A stretch of 64,000 bases of DNA, taken from the NCBI RefSeq assembly GCF_023706045.1, contig NZ_BQYL01000001.1:1966001-2030000 (forward strand). Reading direction: 5' to 3'. The notes under the pieces are model-generated. The model saw nothing but the letters and a program-made list of their open reading frames with translations. It ran no database searches and was not told the DNA's origin. This stretch comes from Kangiella sp. TOML190. Its GTDB lineage: Bacteria > Pseudomonadota > Gammaproteobacteria > Enterobacterales > Kangiellaceae. Below, in pieces: positions 16,802-26,739 of this stretch (position 1 is the first letter of the stretch; each line of letters starts with the position of its first letter). Both the position numbers and the translations under genes were made by a program.

Positions 16802-17575
16802 ATGAAATTGAAAGCTATGAATTTGCTATTGAGTACGGCGCTGATGCTGTCTATATCAGGCCCCGCAGCAGCTCATGAAGTTTCGTGTAGCGTTGATATG
16901 GACTACAACATTGATATTGATGAACAGACGATACGCCTGTCAGACGAAGAGCGTGAAATCGTGCTGATTGATGACGATGCGGATCTATTTATCAAAGGAC
17001 AAAAACAATCGCTTAATGCCGAGCAGCGGCGTTTGTTGGATGACTATGCGGACGAGATACGCGAACTGCTACCAGCAATCGATGAACTGGCGATGGAAGC
17101 GACCCATCTGGCTTTGGATGCGGTAACTGATGTTTCTAAACTGCTATTAAACGAATCACCTGCTAAGGCGGAAAAGCTAAAAAGCCGAGTCGAAGTTATC
17201 ACCTCTAAAGTGCGTGAAAACATCAGTAATCGCCATTTACACCCCAAAAATCTAGAAGCCTACTTAGAAGATCGTCAGTTTGAGAAAGAATTTGAAGCGA
17301 TTGTCGAAGAAGTGGTGGCGGATGTGCTGCAAGCGAATATTGGTGACATAATTTCTGCGGCTATGCGTGGCGATGAAGAAACGGTTAAGGCCTTTGAGCA
17401 GCGGATGGAGAGCTTTGGCGAGCAAATGGAGCAAAAGTACGAGAAAAAAGCCGAAGTGCTAGGAGAAAGAGCCGAGGAGCTATGCCAACTGGTTGAAAAG
17501 ATTGATGAAAAGGAAGAGTCTTTTATTCAATCATTCAATGATTACAAGTCGTATCAGCTGATTAAAGCGGGTTAA
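16802..17575 (+). CDS. YggN-like (DUF2884) periplasmic protein
   Basis: A 257-residue exported protein. I start at ATG 16802, 18 codons inside the longest frame, because it follows AAGGAG at ideal spacing and opens with a classical signal peptide (MKLKAMNLLLSTALMLSI ... AAAHE). The mature part is highly acidic and helical. It includes LFIKGQKQSLNAEQRRLLDD and a C-terminal Cys-containing coiled segment (RAEELCQLVEKID), as in E. coli YggN / DUF2884 proteins. No enzymatic motif. Function unknown. Confidence 0.8.
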   Translation: MKLKAMNLLLSTALMLSISGPAAAHEVSCSVDMDYNIDIDEQTIRLSDEEREIVLIDDDADLFIKGQKQSLNAEQRRLLDDYADEIRELLPAIDELAMEATHLALDAVTDVSKLLLNESPAKAEKLKSRVEVITSKVRENISNRHLHPKNLEAYLEDRQFEKEFEAIVEEVVADVLQANIGDIISAAMRGDEETVKAFEQRMESFGEQMEQKYEKKAEVLGERAEELCQLVEKIDEKEESFIQSFNDYKSYQLIKAG

Positions 17576-17601
17576 TGTTAGCGGCTTGACTGCTAAGGGC
17601 T

Positions 17602-18048
17602 TTATTCCAATGAGTGGAGTAAGGCTCTTACTTTTTGTCGAGTGTTGCTAATCGCAAGGCTTATCTGAGTTTCGGCATTTTGTTGCTGACCCAGCTGCTG
17701 GTGATGAGTTTGCCATTGTGTTTTCAAGTCTAGGGCTTGGCTTTCAATATCTTGCGGTAACAGAGCAGATAAATCCTCAATCAAAGCCACATGCCCCCAG
17801 CCTTGAATAAATTGCTCTTGAGTGAGCGCTGCATTTTGGCTTTGTGCATAATGCAGTTGATTGGTGGTGTTCTGCAATTTACCAAGCTCTCGAATCAGCT
17901 CAAAACTGGCGGTGCGTAAGTTGCGGTTGGTTTCCGTGGTATCAGTGCGCCAGGTGTTGTAGGTGAGGGCGACAATAGCGACCAATAAACTAATAATCGA
18001 CAAGCTGTGATGGCTTAATTGCTCTTTAAAACTGCTTTTATCGTTCAT
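17602..18048 (-). CDS. small single-pass membrane protein, unknown function
   Basis: A 148-residue protein. A short cytoplasmic segment precedes one membrane helix (residues 15-33, LSIISLLVAIVALTYNTW), then a Gln/Leu-rich helical domain with coiled-coil character (QNTTNQLHYAQSQNAALTQEQF; LGQQQNAETQ). Not recognised as a named family. Convergent with the DUF2884 gene, with only 26 bases between stops. Confidence 0.6.
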   Translation of the reverse strand: MNDKSSFKEQLSHHSLSIISLLVAIVALTYNTWRTDTTETNRNLRTASFELIRELGKLQNTTNQLHYAQSQNAALTQEQFIQGWGHVALIEDLSALLPQDIESQALDLKTQWQTHHQQLGQQQNAETQISLAISNTRQKVRALLHSLE

Positions 18049-18125
18049 AAAATGCCCACCTCGGGTTTTAGTCTCTCACTAACACTCTAAAAAGCTAAAA
18101 ATTTACTAAAAAGTGTAATATTCTT

Positions 18126-18154
18126 TTGACAAAGCCTCAATCTGCCATTAATAT
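18126..18154 (+). promoter_or_regulatory. strong promoter of tRNA-Glu
   Basis: TTGACA (18126-18131), 17 bases, TAATAT (18149-18154), then a GC-rich discriminator TGCGCCC, as expected for a growth-rate-controlled stable-RNA promoter. Confidence 0.75.
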
Positions 18155-18200
18155 TGCGCCCGCGTTTGAGGGAAAGGCCTAATTCCCCAAACTTTACAGT

Positions 18201-18276
18201 GTCCCGTTCGTCTAGAGGCCTAGGACACCGCCCTTTCACGGCGGTAACAGGGGTTCGACTCCCCTACGGGATGCCA
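18201..18276 (+). tRNA. tRNA-Glu (anticodon TTC)
   Basis: A 76-base cloverleaf. The acceptor GTCCCGT pairs with ACGGGAT, the anticodon arm reads CCGCC-CTTTCAC-GGCGG, and the T arm is AGGGGTTCGACTCCCCT. CCA is encoded. Followed by a strong terminator. Confidence 0.97.
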
Positions 18277-18283
18277 TACATCT

Positions 18284-18314
18284 AAAAGCCCAGCCGCAAG
18301 GTTGGGCTTTTTTT
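18284..18314 (+). terminator. intrinsic terminator after tRNA-Glu
   Basis: AAAGCCCA ... TGGGCTTT stem with inner GCC/GGT pairing and a run of T, starting 8 bases past the tRNA. Confidence 0.85.
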
Positions 18315-18549
18315 ATATTGGCGTTTTGTTCAGAGCAGGTGAGCAACTTTCGACTGCCTGCTTAGTGCTGTTTTCTGTCTCCACGAATGGCCTTAGATAA
18401 TCGCAATTTTCCGCTTTCATCAATTAGTTGGCTCACAAGCCGAGCCAGCGCAAAACTTATTAGCAAAAACCACCGAAATCTCTACTTATCAGAGCGACCA
18501 GCTGATATTTTTGTTACACTGTGTTTAGACAACCAAAAACATATTTACA

Positions 18550-20043
18550 TTGCTAGAACTTATTCAAACATATCCTTTTGAGGCGGTGCTGTTAGTGCTG
18601 TTGGGCGGGATTTTTATCCTGTTACTTTTGAACAGTTGGCGTAGTCGTCAAGGCTTTCGTGGCTATCAGCAGCACTTTTCGGACTCTAAGCAGCAGCTTG
18701 CGCAGCTTGACTCCAAGCAAGAAACCATTGCTCAGCAACAACAGGCTGAGTTTGTGCGTTTGGGTGAGCAACAACATAAAGTCTCGGAAAATTTGGTGGA
18801 AAAACTGGCGGGCAATCAGGCTAAATTGGCTGAGTCTTTCGGTCAGTTTGAAAATAAGGTTCAGTCGGGTTTTAACCTCTTTAGTGAGCAGCTCGGCGGT
18901 AAAGTTACCGATGGCACTCAACGCCAACAAAAAGAACTGTTTCAGTTTAAAGAACAACTGCAAAACACTATTGTGCAACTAAAAGAGCAAATTGCACATA
19001 ATCAAAAAGAGTCGCAAGAGTTATTACACAGCCAATTTAGACGTGGTATTAAGGATGTTCGTGAAGAGCTGACGGTTTCTTTGAAAACCCAAGCGGAATC
19101 TTTTGATAAAAATATGTCCGGTTTAACCCAAGCTACTGACGAGCGACTCAAAGAAATCAGCGGTCAAGTCGAAAAGCGTTTAGCTGATGGCTTTGAGAAA
19201 ACTACCCAGACTTTCCAAGATGTACTCAAACGCCTAGCCTTGATTGACGATGCGCAAAAGAAGATCACCGAGTTGTCGAGTAATGTGGTGAGTTTGCAGG
19301 AAATTCTAGCGGACAAACGCTCGCGGGGTGCTTTTGGCGAAGTTCAGTTGGAATCTTTGGTGTCGAATGTGATGCCCAGCAATAATTATAAATTCCAACA
19401 TACATTTAGTAATAATAAAGTGGTGGATTGTGCTTTATTTTTGCCAGAGCCGACAGGCGTGATTGGCGTTGATTCTAAATTTCCTTTAGAAAATTTCCAA
19501 AAGATGATGGATCACGATTTATCCGAAATCGAGCGCCGCCAATCGCAGAATCAGTTTGTTAAGGATGTCAAAAAGCATATTAATGATATAGCGTCGAAAT
19601 ACATTATCGAGCGTGAAACTGCGCCGGGTGCGGTGATGTTTATTCCTGCAGAGGCAATTTTTGCGGAAATTCACGCCCATCATCCGGACATTGTTGAGTA
19701 TGCCCAAAAATCTAAAGTGTGGATGGTTTCACCAACCACCATGATGGCGTTATTAACAACTGCCAGCGCGGTGCTCAAAGACGAAGCGACTCGCAAGCAG
19801 GTGCATATTATTCAAGAGCACTTGGCCATGTTATCAAAAGATTTTGGGCGTTTTAAAACGCGCATGACCAATCTTTCGCGACATATTGATAATGTGACTA
19901 AAGATGTTAAAGAAATCACAACTTCTGCCGACAAAATTAGTAGCCGCTTTGATAAAATCGAAAAGGTGCAGTTGCCAGAAGAAGAGTTAGAAGCACTTGA
20001 GCCAAAAAAAGTTAAAACCAAACAGTTAGAGTCTAAATCATGA
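18550..20043 (+). CDS. rmuC: DNA recombination protein RmuC
   Basis: A 497-residue protein with an N-terminal membrane anchor (residues 9-28), a long coiled coil (40-250), and the RmuC nuclease-like domain. The core RGAFGEVQLESLV and GVDSKFPLENFQKMM (near 260-320) is diagnostic. RmuC limits inversions at short repeats. The start is TTG 18550: an in-frame stop lies 8 codons upstream and no ATG or GTG lies between. The anchor begins right after it. It overlaps the following M23 peptidase by 4 bases (ATGA). Confidence 0.92.
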   Translation: MLELIQTYPFEAVLLVLLGGIFILLLLNSWRSRQGFRGYQQHFSDSKQQLAQLDSKQETIAQQQQAEFVRLGEQQHKVSENLVEKLAGNQAKLAESFGQFENKVQSGFNLFSEQLGGKVTDGTQRQQKELFQFKEQLQNTIVQLKEQIAHNQKESQELLHSQFRRGIKDVREELTVSLKTQAESFDKNMSGLTQATDERLKEISGQVEKRLADGFEKTTQTFQDVLKRLALIDDAQKKITELSSNVVSLQEILADKRSRGAFGEVQLESLVSNVMPSNNYKFQHTFSNNKVVDCALFLPEPTGVIGVDSKFPLENFQKMMDHDLSEIERRQSQNQFVKDVKKHINDIASKYIIERETAPGAVMFIPAEAIFAEIHAHHPDIVEYAQKSKVWMVSPTTMMALLTTASAVLKDEATRKQVHIIQEHLAMLSKDFGRFKTRMTNLSRHIDNVTKDVKEITTSADKISSRFDKIEKVQLPEEELEALEPKKVKTKQLESKS

Positions 20044-20876
20044 AGAAGTTTGTGAATTATTTAATAAGCCTCATCGTTTTATTCAGCACGGCAGTTTATG
20101 GCAAGGAGCCTCTGTTAGAGTCGCTAAACGGCGATTTCGCCCAAGGTGGCTTAGTGATTGGTAAAACCCAGCCTGGAACGCAGGTTGAATTTGGCGGTAA
20201 AAAACTCAAGCTTACCGACGAAGGTTACTTTGTGTTTGGTTTTCATCGCGATCACGAAGCAAAAGCGACCTTAACATTAAGCAAAGGCAAACAAAAAGAA
20301 GTGCAACCGCTGGCCATTCGTAAGCGTGACTACAATATCGAGCGAGTCGATGGCCTGCCGCCAAATAAGGTCAATCCGATGAAACCGGAGGTATTGGCTC
20401 GGATCAAAAAAGAGGGTGCTATGGTGGGCTCGGCGAGAGCTAAAACCTCAGACATTAAAGCCTTCTTGCAAAGCTTTATTTGGCCAGCAAAAGGCCGTTT
20501 AAGTGGTTTTTATGGTAGTCAACGGGTGCTTAATGGGGTTCCTAAGCGACCGCACTACGGAGTCGATGTCGCAGCACCAACAGGAACCGAAGTGGTGGCG
20601 CCAGCCGACGGTATTGTGCGCTTGGTGCATAAGGATATGTTTTATTCTGGCGGAACTTTGATTGTCGATCATGGTTTTGGCGTTAGCTCGACTTTTATCC
20701 ACCTAAACAGTATCGAAGTTGCAGATGGCCAAGAAGTAAAACAAGGCGATTTGATTGCTACCATTGGCGCTACTGGCAGAGCCACTGGCCCGCATTTGGA
20801 CTGGCGTATTAACTGGTTTAAATCACGCCTAGATCCGCAATTATTGGTGCCGCCTTTTAAAGAAACTAAATTTTAA
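20040..20876 (+). CDS. M23-family zinc metalloendopeptidase (LytM-like), exported
   Basis: A 278-residue protein. The signal peptide is residues 1-22 (ending VYG-KEP), an N-terminal beta domain covers 25-100, and the M23 domain 150-275. Zinc residues are in RPHYGVDVAAP (HxxxD). The usual HxH of M23 enzymes reads GPHLDW, so the last zinc ligand would be Asp rather than His. I believe this variant recurs in a subfamily, so it is not proof of inactivity. The likely role is peptidoglycan cross-link cleavage in the periplasm. Coupled to rmuC by a 4-base overlap. Confidence 0.88.
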   Translation: MKKFVNYLISLIVLFSTAVYGKEPLLESLNGDFAQGGLVIGKTQPGTQVEFGGKKLKLTDEGYFVFGFHRDHEAKATLTLSKGKQKEVQPLAIRKRDYNIERVDGLPPNKVNPMKPEVLARIKKEGAMVGSARAKTSDIKAFLQSFIWPAKGRLSGFYGSQRVLNGVPKRPHYGVDVAAPTGTEVVAPADGIVRLVHKDMFYSGGTLIVDHGFGVSSTFIHLNSIEVADGQEVKQGDLIATIGATGRATGPHLDWRINWFKSRLDPQLLVPPFKETKF

Positions 20877-20896
20877 GTGATTGTAAGTTAGCAAAA

Positions 20897-21928
20897 ATGA
20901 ATCCCTCTGACTATTGCAAGCATTTTGATCTGATTGAATTTGTTCGAGAAAACCCTGAGCGAATCTCGCCTTTTAGTCTCGATCTGGAAAAAATTAGCAT
21001 TAACTTTCGACAAGCGGGCATTATCGAATTTTTGCCAAAGCAAAGCTGCAATGTGGATATGATCTTATCTGCTGGAGTGCATGGCAACGAAACAGCACCG
21101 ATTGAGATCGTCAATGATTTAGTGAAAAAAATTATGCGTGGCGAATTGGAATTAAAGGTCAATTTGTTGGTGATGATTGGCAATCCTAAAGCCATGTTAA
21201 TTCAGGAGCGCTTTACCGGCTTTAATCTTAACCGTTTATTTAACGGTGAATGGAAAAACTATTTGGATAATCCCGAAGCGCAATACGAAGCTAAAAGAGC
21301 CGCTTTGTTAGAGCAAGAAGTCAAACGTTTTTATACCCAATCGCAACAAGAGGGTTTAGGCCATATTCGGATCCACTACGATCTGCACACCGCCATTAAG
21401 CCTTCGCTGCACCAGAAATTTGCGATCTACCCCTATTTGCATGAGCGTAAACACTCCGCATCACAGATTAAATTTTTACTCTCAGCGGGAGTCGATACCG
21501 TGCTGCTATACCATAAACCTAGCACCACTTTTTCTTATCATTCCAGCTTTAACTATCAGGCACATGCTTTTACATTAGAGCTTGGCAAAGTGCGTCCCTT
21601 TGGTGAAAATAATCGCGAAGATTTTGCTTTGTTTGAACAAAAACTAGAGCAACAGTTGGCGGGACAATACATTTTTGAAGCCGAACCAGATATTAGCCAA
21701 GCGCATCTGTACCAAGTTAAAAAAGAGCTGATTAAAAATTCGGAAATGGACGAGTTAGCCTTTGATTCGGCCAATACCGCCAATTTTACCCAGTTTAACC
21801 AAGACGAATTATTGCTCGACGCAGGTAAACACTCTTATCTAACCGAACAAGACGGCGAAGCCATCGTTTTTTCTAATAATAAAGTGCCTGTTGGACAAAG
21901 AATGGGATTAGTGGTTGTTAAGCAGTAA
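20897..21928 (+). CDS. astE: succinylglutamate desuccinylase AstE
   Basis: A 343-residue zinc carboxypeptidase-fold enzyme. SAGVHGNETAP near residues 55-65 provides the HxxE zinc pair, IRIHYDLHTAIKP near 155 the second His, and FTLELGKV near 225 the catalytic Glu, matching AstE. It hydrolyses N-succinylglutamate to glutamate and succinate, the last step of the AST arginine pathway. The other ast genes are not in the window, so it is an orphan here. It sits 20 bases after the M23 peptidase stop, probably in the same transcript. Confidence 0.88.
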   Translation: MNPSDYCKHFDLIEFVRENPERISPFSLDLEKISINFRQAGIIEFLPKQSCNVDMILSAGVHGNETAPIEIVNDLVKKIMRGELELKVNLLVMIGNPKAMLIQERFTGFNLNRLFNGEWKNYLDNPEAQYEAKRAALLEQEVKRFYTQSQQEGLGHIRIHYDLHTAIKPSLHQKFAIYPYLHERKHSASQIKFLLSAGVDTVLLYHKPSTTFSYHSSFNYQAHAFTLELGKVRPFGENNREDFALFEQKLEQQLAGQYIFEAEPDISQAHLYQVKKELIKNSEMDELAFDSANTANFTQFNQDELLLDAGKHSYLTEQDGEAIVFSNNKVPVGQRMGLVVVKQ

Positions 21929-21997
21929 ATAGCTAATAGCTCGAAAGGAGCTTCGATTATTGTAGTTCTTGGTTAACTCCATAATTGTTACTTAGGT

Positions 21998-22819
21998 CTA
22001 ATAAATCCTTCTTTCTATTTCCGTATCCGCCATAATTTTTACGGCGAGTTCTTCTACTGAACGAGAAGTCGTATTGATAAAAGGGATATTCTCGCGACGG
22101 TAGAGGGCTTCTACTTCACGCACTTCGAGCATACATTGGGGCATGGATGAGTATTTTGAATTAGGGCGGCGTTCGTTGCGAATTTCGTGCAGGCGCATTG
22201 GATCAATGGTTAGGCCATAGATCTTTTGTTTGTTTTGGGCCAAGCCCTGATTGAGTTTAATGTTAGGAATATCTTCATCGGTAAAAGGATAATTGGCGGC
22301 GAAAATACCAAATTGCATCGCCATATAAAGCGAAGTAGGGGTTTTGCCGCAGCGCGAAGCGCCGACCAGAATAATATCGGCTTTGTCATACTGCTGCGTG
22401 GTCATGCCGTCATCATTGTTGAGCGCAAAATTAATGGCGCTCATGCGGGTGTCATAGGCTTGCAAATCATCCGTTGAGTGAGACTTACCAACGCGAAAGG
22501 AACTATCAACGCCGAGTTCTTCTTCAAGCGGATCGATATAGGTGTGGAAGAAATCAAGCAACATGGCTTTCGCATTACGAATAATTTGTCTGATTTCTGG
22601 TCGCACTATAGTTTCAAAGACAATGGGTTTGGTGCCGTCTCGTAATGCGGTTTGGTTGATTCGAGTGACAGCGTTATTTGCTTTTTCCTGATCGTCCACA
22701 AAAGGAATCGTGTGATATTCAAAATCTACATCATCTTCAAATTGTGCCATCAAGGAATGGCCAAGCATTTCGGCGGTAATACCGGTGCGATCTGAAATAA
22801 AAAAAACGCTGCGTTTCAT
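21998..22819 (-). CDS. ppsR: PEP synthase regulatory kinase/pyrophosphorylase PpsR
   Basis: A 273-residue DUF299 protein. MKRSVFFISDRTGITAEMLG opens the protein and the P-loop-like GASRCGKTPTSLYMAMQ lies near 150. It phosphorylates PEP synthase with ADP to switch it off, and removes the phosphate with Pi to switch it on. I start at ATG 22819 by homology; a longer frame adds 21 residues with no family match. The ribosome site is weak at either start. Divergent from ppsA, its target, with a 207-base shared control region. Confidence 0.93.
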   Translation of the reverse strand: MKRSVFFISDRTGITAEMLGHSLMAQFEDDVDFEYHTIPFVDDQEKANNAVTRINQTALRDGTKPIVFETIVRPEIRQIIRNAKAMLLDFFHTYIDPLEEELGVDSSFRVGKSHSTDDLQAYDTRMSAINFALNNDDGMTTQQYDKADIILVGASRCGKTPTSLYMAMQFGIFAANYPFTDEDIPNIKLNQGLAQNKQKIYGLTIDPMRLHEIRNERRPNSKYSSMPQCMLEVREVEALYRRENIPFINTTSRSVEELAVKIMADTEIERRIY

Positions 22820-23026
22820 ATTTAACCAATTATTGAGTAGAATAGCGCCACTAACGGCGAAAATGTTAGTAAATTTAAGCATTTAGTAAGCAGTTGGGCA
22901 AGTTGTCATTTGATTTAGTTTTGCCGTTAACGCTGAAGTTTTTCAGTATCGTTAAAACATAACTTAAAGCATGACTTCAATTGCTGGGCTTAACTAATTG
23001 ATGAATAGCTAATCAGGAGAGAAATT

Positions 23027-25450
23027 TTGGAAACTACACCACAAGAACAACCGAAAGCCCCCACTTTTATTAATAGCCATTCCAACGAGTACGTCATTTG
23101 GTATGAAGAGCTTGGTATGAACGATGTTGAACGAGTCGGCGGTAAGAATGCTTCGCTGGGCGAGATGATCAGTAATTTAAGTAACGTTGGCGTTAGCGTT
23201 CCTGGCGGCTTTGCCACGACCGCCGATGCGTTCCGCTCTTTTTTAGAGCAATCGGGTTTAAACACAAAAATTAATGATGAGTTAAAAGAGTTAGACGTTG
23301 ATGACGTTGAAAAGCTAATGGAAGCGGGCGCTAAAATCCGTAGCTGGGTCATGGATACGCCATTTTTACCCGAAATGGAGCAAGCGATCCGCCAAGCCTA
23401 TGCGCGGCTAAAAGCTGATGCCAATGAAGAGTTTGCGGTTGCCGTTCGCTCATCTGCCACCGCAGAAGATTTGCCGGATGCATCTTTTGCTGGCCAGCAG
23501 GAAACTTTCCTGAATGTTCGCGGCATCGATAACGTCATGAAAGCGCTCAAAGAAGTGTTTGCTTCTTTATTTAACGATAGAGCCATTGCTTATCGGGTAC
23601 ACCAAGGTTTCGAACATTCTTTGGTAGCGCTATCTGCCGGTGTGCAAAAAATGGTGCGCTCGGATATCGCCGCGTCCGGCGTCATGTTCACCATGGATAC
23701 CGAGTCAGGTTTTAATGATGTGGTCTTTATTACTGGCGCTTACGGTTTGGGCGAAACGGTAGTGCAAGGCGCGGTCAATCCTGATGAGTTTTATGTACAT
23801 AAACCAACCCTAGAGCAAGGTCGTCAAGCGATTGTGCGCAAAACTTTGGGCGGCAAAGCGATCAAAATGGTATACACCGATGAAACCGATCACGATAAAA
23901 GTATCGAAACGGTTAAGGTCGATCCTAAAGAGCGCATGAACTTTTGTATTTCCAATGCCGAAATACAAGAGTTGGCGAAACAAGCCTTAATTATCGAAAA
24001 GCATTACAAGCGCCCGATGGATATTGAGTGGGCTAAAGATGGCGCTGACGGCAAGATTTATATTGTGCAAGCACGCCCAGAAACGGTGCAAAGTCGTGCA
24101 GATAAAAACGTGATTGAGCGATACCAATTACAGGGTAAATCTGAAGTGATTGCCACCGGCCGCGCTATTGGTCAGCGCATCGGTAAGGGTAAAGCGAAAG
24201 TCATTAGCTCGATCGATGAAATGGCTTCGGTTAAGCCTGGCGATGTGTTAGTCACTGACATGACCGATCCTGACTGGGAGCCGATAATGAAGCGAGCGGC
24301 AGCGATTGTGACCAATCGTGGTGGCCGTACTTGCCATGCAGCGATTATCGCTCGTGAGCTGGGTATTCCTGCAGTGGTTGGCTGCGGTAATGCGACCGAT
24401 TTAATTGCTAACGATGTGGAAGTGACGGTTTCTTGCGCCGAGGGTGAAACGGGCAATATTTATAAAGGCCTTTTGGATTTCGAGATCAGCAAAGATTCAG
24501 TTTCTGATATGCCGAAATTACCGTTTAAAATCATGATGAACGTGGGTAATCCTGATCGTGCCTTTGATTTTGCGCGTTTGCCGCATGCCGGTGTGGGTTT
24601 GGCACGTTTAGAGTTTATTATTAATCGCATGATTGGGGTACATCCCAAAGCCTTATTGGATTACAACAATCTTGAAGATGAATCGCTCAAGAAAACCATT
24701 GCTATGCAAATGGCCGGTTATGCCAATCCAAAAGAATTTTATATCAGCAAATTGGTGGAAGGCATTTCAACCATTGCTTGCTCGTTCGCGCCAGAGAAAG
24801 TCATTGTGCGGATGTCTGATTTCAAGTCGAATGAATATGCCAATCTGATTGGCGGACATCTATACGAGCCAAACGAAGAAAACCCGATGATCGGTTTCCG
24901 CGGAGCTTCGCGCTATATCTCGAAAGAATTCCGCGAATGCTTTGAAATGGAATGTGAAGCTATTAAACGAGTGCGCAACAAAATGGGCCTGACCAATGTG
25001 GAGGTGATGATTCCTTTTGTACGCACTTTGCAAGAAGCGAAAAAAGTTACAGAACTGCTCGAGCGGAATGGCTTAAAACGTGGGGACAATGGTTTGCGCG
25101 TGATCATGATGTGCGAACTGCCGTCCAACGCTATTTTAGCAGATGCCTTCTTGAAGTATTTTGATGGCTTCTCGGTGGGCTCGAATGACTTAACCCAATT
25201 ATCATTAGGTCTTGATCGCGACTCAGGCATTATTTCGCACTTGTTTGACGAGCGGGATCCGACCGTAAAAGTGCTTTTAGCCAATGCCATTAAGGCCTGT
25301 AAAAAAGCCGGCAAATACATCGGTATTTGTGGTCAGGGACCTTCTGATCATCCTGATTTTGCTAAATGGTTGATGGAGCAGGGGATCGATAGCGTCTCGC
25401 TAAATCCTGATACGGTGTTGGAAACTTGGTTATTTCTTGGCAAGAAATGA
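23027..25450 (+). CDS. ppsA: phosphoenolpyruvate synthase (pyruvate, water dikinase)
   Basis: A 807-residue enzyme with three domains: N-terminal ATP-grasp (residues 25-360, [31 protein letters not shown]), the phospho-His swivel (385-470, [15 protein letters not shown] with the catalytic His), and the PEP-utilising barrel (490-800, ending in CGQGPSDHP and SVSLNPDTV). It makes PEP from pyruvate and ATP for gluconeogenesis. The start is TTG 23027 behind AGGAGAG; the next ATG would delete the conserved WYEELG segment. Regulated by the divergent PpsR. Confidence 0.95.
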   Translation: METTPQEQPKAPTFINSHSNEYVIWYEELGMNDVERVGGKNASLGEMISNLSNVGVSVPGGFATTADAFRSFLEQSGLNTKINDELKELDVDDVEKLMEAGAKIRSWVMDTPFLPEMEQAIRQAYARLKADANEEFAVAVRSSATAEDLPDASFAGQQETFLNVRGIDNVMKALKEVFASLFNDRAIAYRVHQGFEHSLVALSAGVQKMVRSDIAASGVMFTMDTESGFNDVVFITGAYGLGETVVQGAVNPDEFYVHKPTLEQGRQAIVRKTLGGKAIKMVYTDETDHDKSIETVKVDPKERMNFCISNAEIQELAKQALIIEKHYKRPMDIEWAKDGADGKIYIVQARPETVQSRADKNVIERYQLQGKSEVIATGRAIGQRIGKGKAKVISSIDEMASVKPGDVLVTDMTDPDWEPIMKRAAAIVTNRGGRTCHAAIIARELGIPAVVGCGNATDLIANDVEVTVSCAEGETGNIYKGLLDFEISKDSVSDMPKLPFKIMMNVGNPDRAFDFARLPHAGVGLARLEFIINRMIGVHPKALLDYNNLEDESLKKTIAMQMAGYANPKEFYISKLVEGISTIACSFAPEKVIVRMSDFKSNEYANLIGGHLYEPNEENPMIGFRGASRYISKEFRECFEMECEAIKRVRNKMGLTNVEVMIPFVRTLQEAKKVTELLERNGLKRGDNGLRVIMMCELPSNAILADAFLKYFDGFSVGSNDLTQLSLGLDRDSGIISHLFDERDPTVKVLLANAIKACKKAGKYIGICGQGPSDHPDFAKWLMEQGIDSVSLNPDTVLETWLFLGKK

Positions 25451-25566
25451 TAGAAAGCGGGCAAAAAATAATTAAAAGCGAGTAAAAAGTAGACAAAAGT
25501 CACTAAAGTTAGCTTAAAATTTGGCTAAAAATAGAGAAAAGTCACTAATTTTACAATTTAGGGTTT

Positions 25567-25608
25567 AAAGCCTTTAGAGTGTGATGCATACTCTAAGGGC
25601 TTTTTTTA
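25567..25608 (+). terminator. intrinsic terminator after ppsA
   Basis: AAAGCCTTTAGAGT and ACTCTAAGGGCTTT arms, then a run of seven T. It lies close to the next start, so it insulates the lipoprotein gene. Confidence 0.85.
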
Positions 25609-25624
25609 TGAGGAGGATAAGATA

Positions 25625-26140
25625 ATGAAAAAACTAGCAATAGCCTTATTGGCAACAACTTTGGTAGCTGCTTGTAGCGAAGATAAAAAAGAAGCTGCAG
25701 CCAAAGAAACTAAAGAAGCGGTTGAAGCGGTAAAAGACGCCACTAAAGACGCTATGGATAATACGGTAGAAGGTGCTAAGCAAATGGCCTCGGATGCTGC
25801 GGATGCGACTAGCGATGCTTATGATGCGAGTAAAGAAGCGGTTTCAGACGCTGCCGACGCTACTGCGGATATGGCTTCTGACGCGGCTGATAGCGCGAAA
25901 GCAATGGCTTCGGATGCGGTTGATGCTACTAAAAAGGCAGCGAGTGATGTTGCTGATTCAGCATCTGCAAAAGCTAATGAGATGATGGATAAAGCCAAGG
26001 GTGAAGCAAAAGATGCTGAAGCTTTAGCAAAAAAGGCTGAGGACAAAGCCAAAAGCGCAGAAGATTTGGCTAAGAAAGCTAAAGAAGAAGCCGAAGATAT
26101 TAGTGAAGAAGTTACTGAAGAAGATGATGGTGGCCAATAA
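25625..26140 (+). CDS. alanine-rich heptad/11-mer repeat lipoprotein
   Basis: A 171-residue lipoprotein; signal ends at TLVAAC (Cys17). The mature part is almost entirely Ala, Lys, Asp and Glu in repeats such as ASDAADATSDAYDASKEAVSD and KAEDKAKSAEDLAKKAKEE. It should form an amphipathic helix like LEA-type or Lpp-like coils. Likely an outer-membrane structural or stress lipoprotein, but low-complexity sequence makes homology calls unreliable. AGGAGG ribosome site 8 bases before the start. Confidence 0.8.
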   Translation: MKKLAIALLATTLVAACSEDKKEAAAKETKEAVEAVKDATKDAMDNTVEGAKQMASDAADATSDAYDASKEAVSDAADATADMASDAADSAKAMASDAVDATKKAASDVADSASAKANEMMDKAKGEAKDAEALAKKAEDKAKSAEDLAKKAKEEAEDISEEVTEEDDGGQ

Positions 26141-26171
26141 GCCCCTAGGTAACAATTGTTAATTGTGTTAG

Positions 26172-26200
26172 AAAAGCCGTATCCTAGGATGCGGCTTTTT
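26172..26200 (+). terminator. intrinsic terminator after the Ala-rich lipoprotein
   Basis: AAAAGCCG-x-ATCC and GGAT-x-CGGCTTTT arms followed by T run. Confidence 0.8.
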
Positions 26201-26213
26201 TTAACTATTGATT

Positions 26214-26660
26214 ATGCACAATCTTGATATTCAAACCGTTAGTGTGGATAAAGTTTACCCATTGAGAAGTAAGGTACTTCGTCCTAATTTGCCCATCGAG
26301 TCTTGTTATTACCCCGAAGATAACCATCAAGGGGCTTTTCATTTAGCCGCTTATCTTGAACAGGAACTTGTAGGAATAGCATCTTTTTATCCAGAAAAAC
26401 ATCAAACTTTATCTGCTGAAAATCAACATCGTTTGCGCGGTATGGCTGTCGAGCCAGAATTTCAAGCTCAGGGTGTTGGGCAAAAACTGTTAGCGAGTAG
26501 CTTTGATATTTGTCAGCAAGCTGGCTCTGATCTATTATGGTGTAATGCTCGGGTCAAGGCCGTGAAATTCTATAAAAAGCAAGGATTTCAACAGTTTGGT
26601 AATGCTTTTGATATTGCCGGAATTGGCGAGCACTTTATAATGTATAAAAGATTAACGTAA
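26214..26660 (+). CDS. GNAT family N-acetyltransferase
   Basis: A 148-residue GNAT-fold enzyme. The acetyl-CoA loop reads RGMAVEPEFQAQGVGQKLL (near 75-93), followed by LWCNARVKAVKFYKKQGF, a classic motif B. I start at ATG 26214 rather than a TTG two codons earlier. Substrate unknown; single gene between two terminators. Confidence 0.85.
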   Translation: MHNLDIQTVSVDKVYPLRSKVLRPNLPIESCYYPEDNHQGAFHLAAYLEQELVGIASFYPEKHQTLSAENQHRLRGMAVEPEFQAQGVGQKLLASSFDICQQAGSDLLWCNARVKAVKFYKKQGFQQFGNAFDIAGIGEHFIMYKRLT

Positions 26661-26739
26661 AAAATTAACGGCTATAAAATTATAACTAACCATCGAATAC
26701 AGGCCGTTTCGATACAACCTTATATAAGAGATCAAAATT

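Noticed and set aside
18387-18581. 64-codon open frame on the plus strand before rmuC
   Set aside because: Overlaps the rmuC start, has no ribosome site and no domain; likely chance.
25470-25560. AAAAGTCACTA occurring twice after ppsA
   Set aside because: Only two short copies in AT-rich sequence; not enough for a repeat array or CRISPR-like element.
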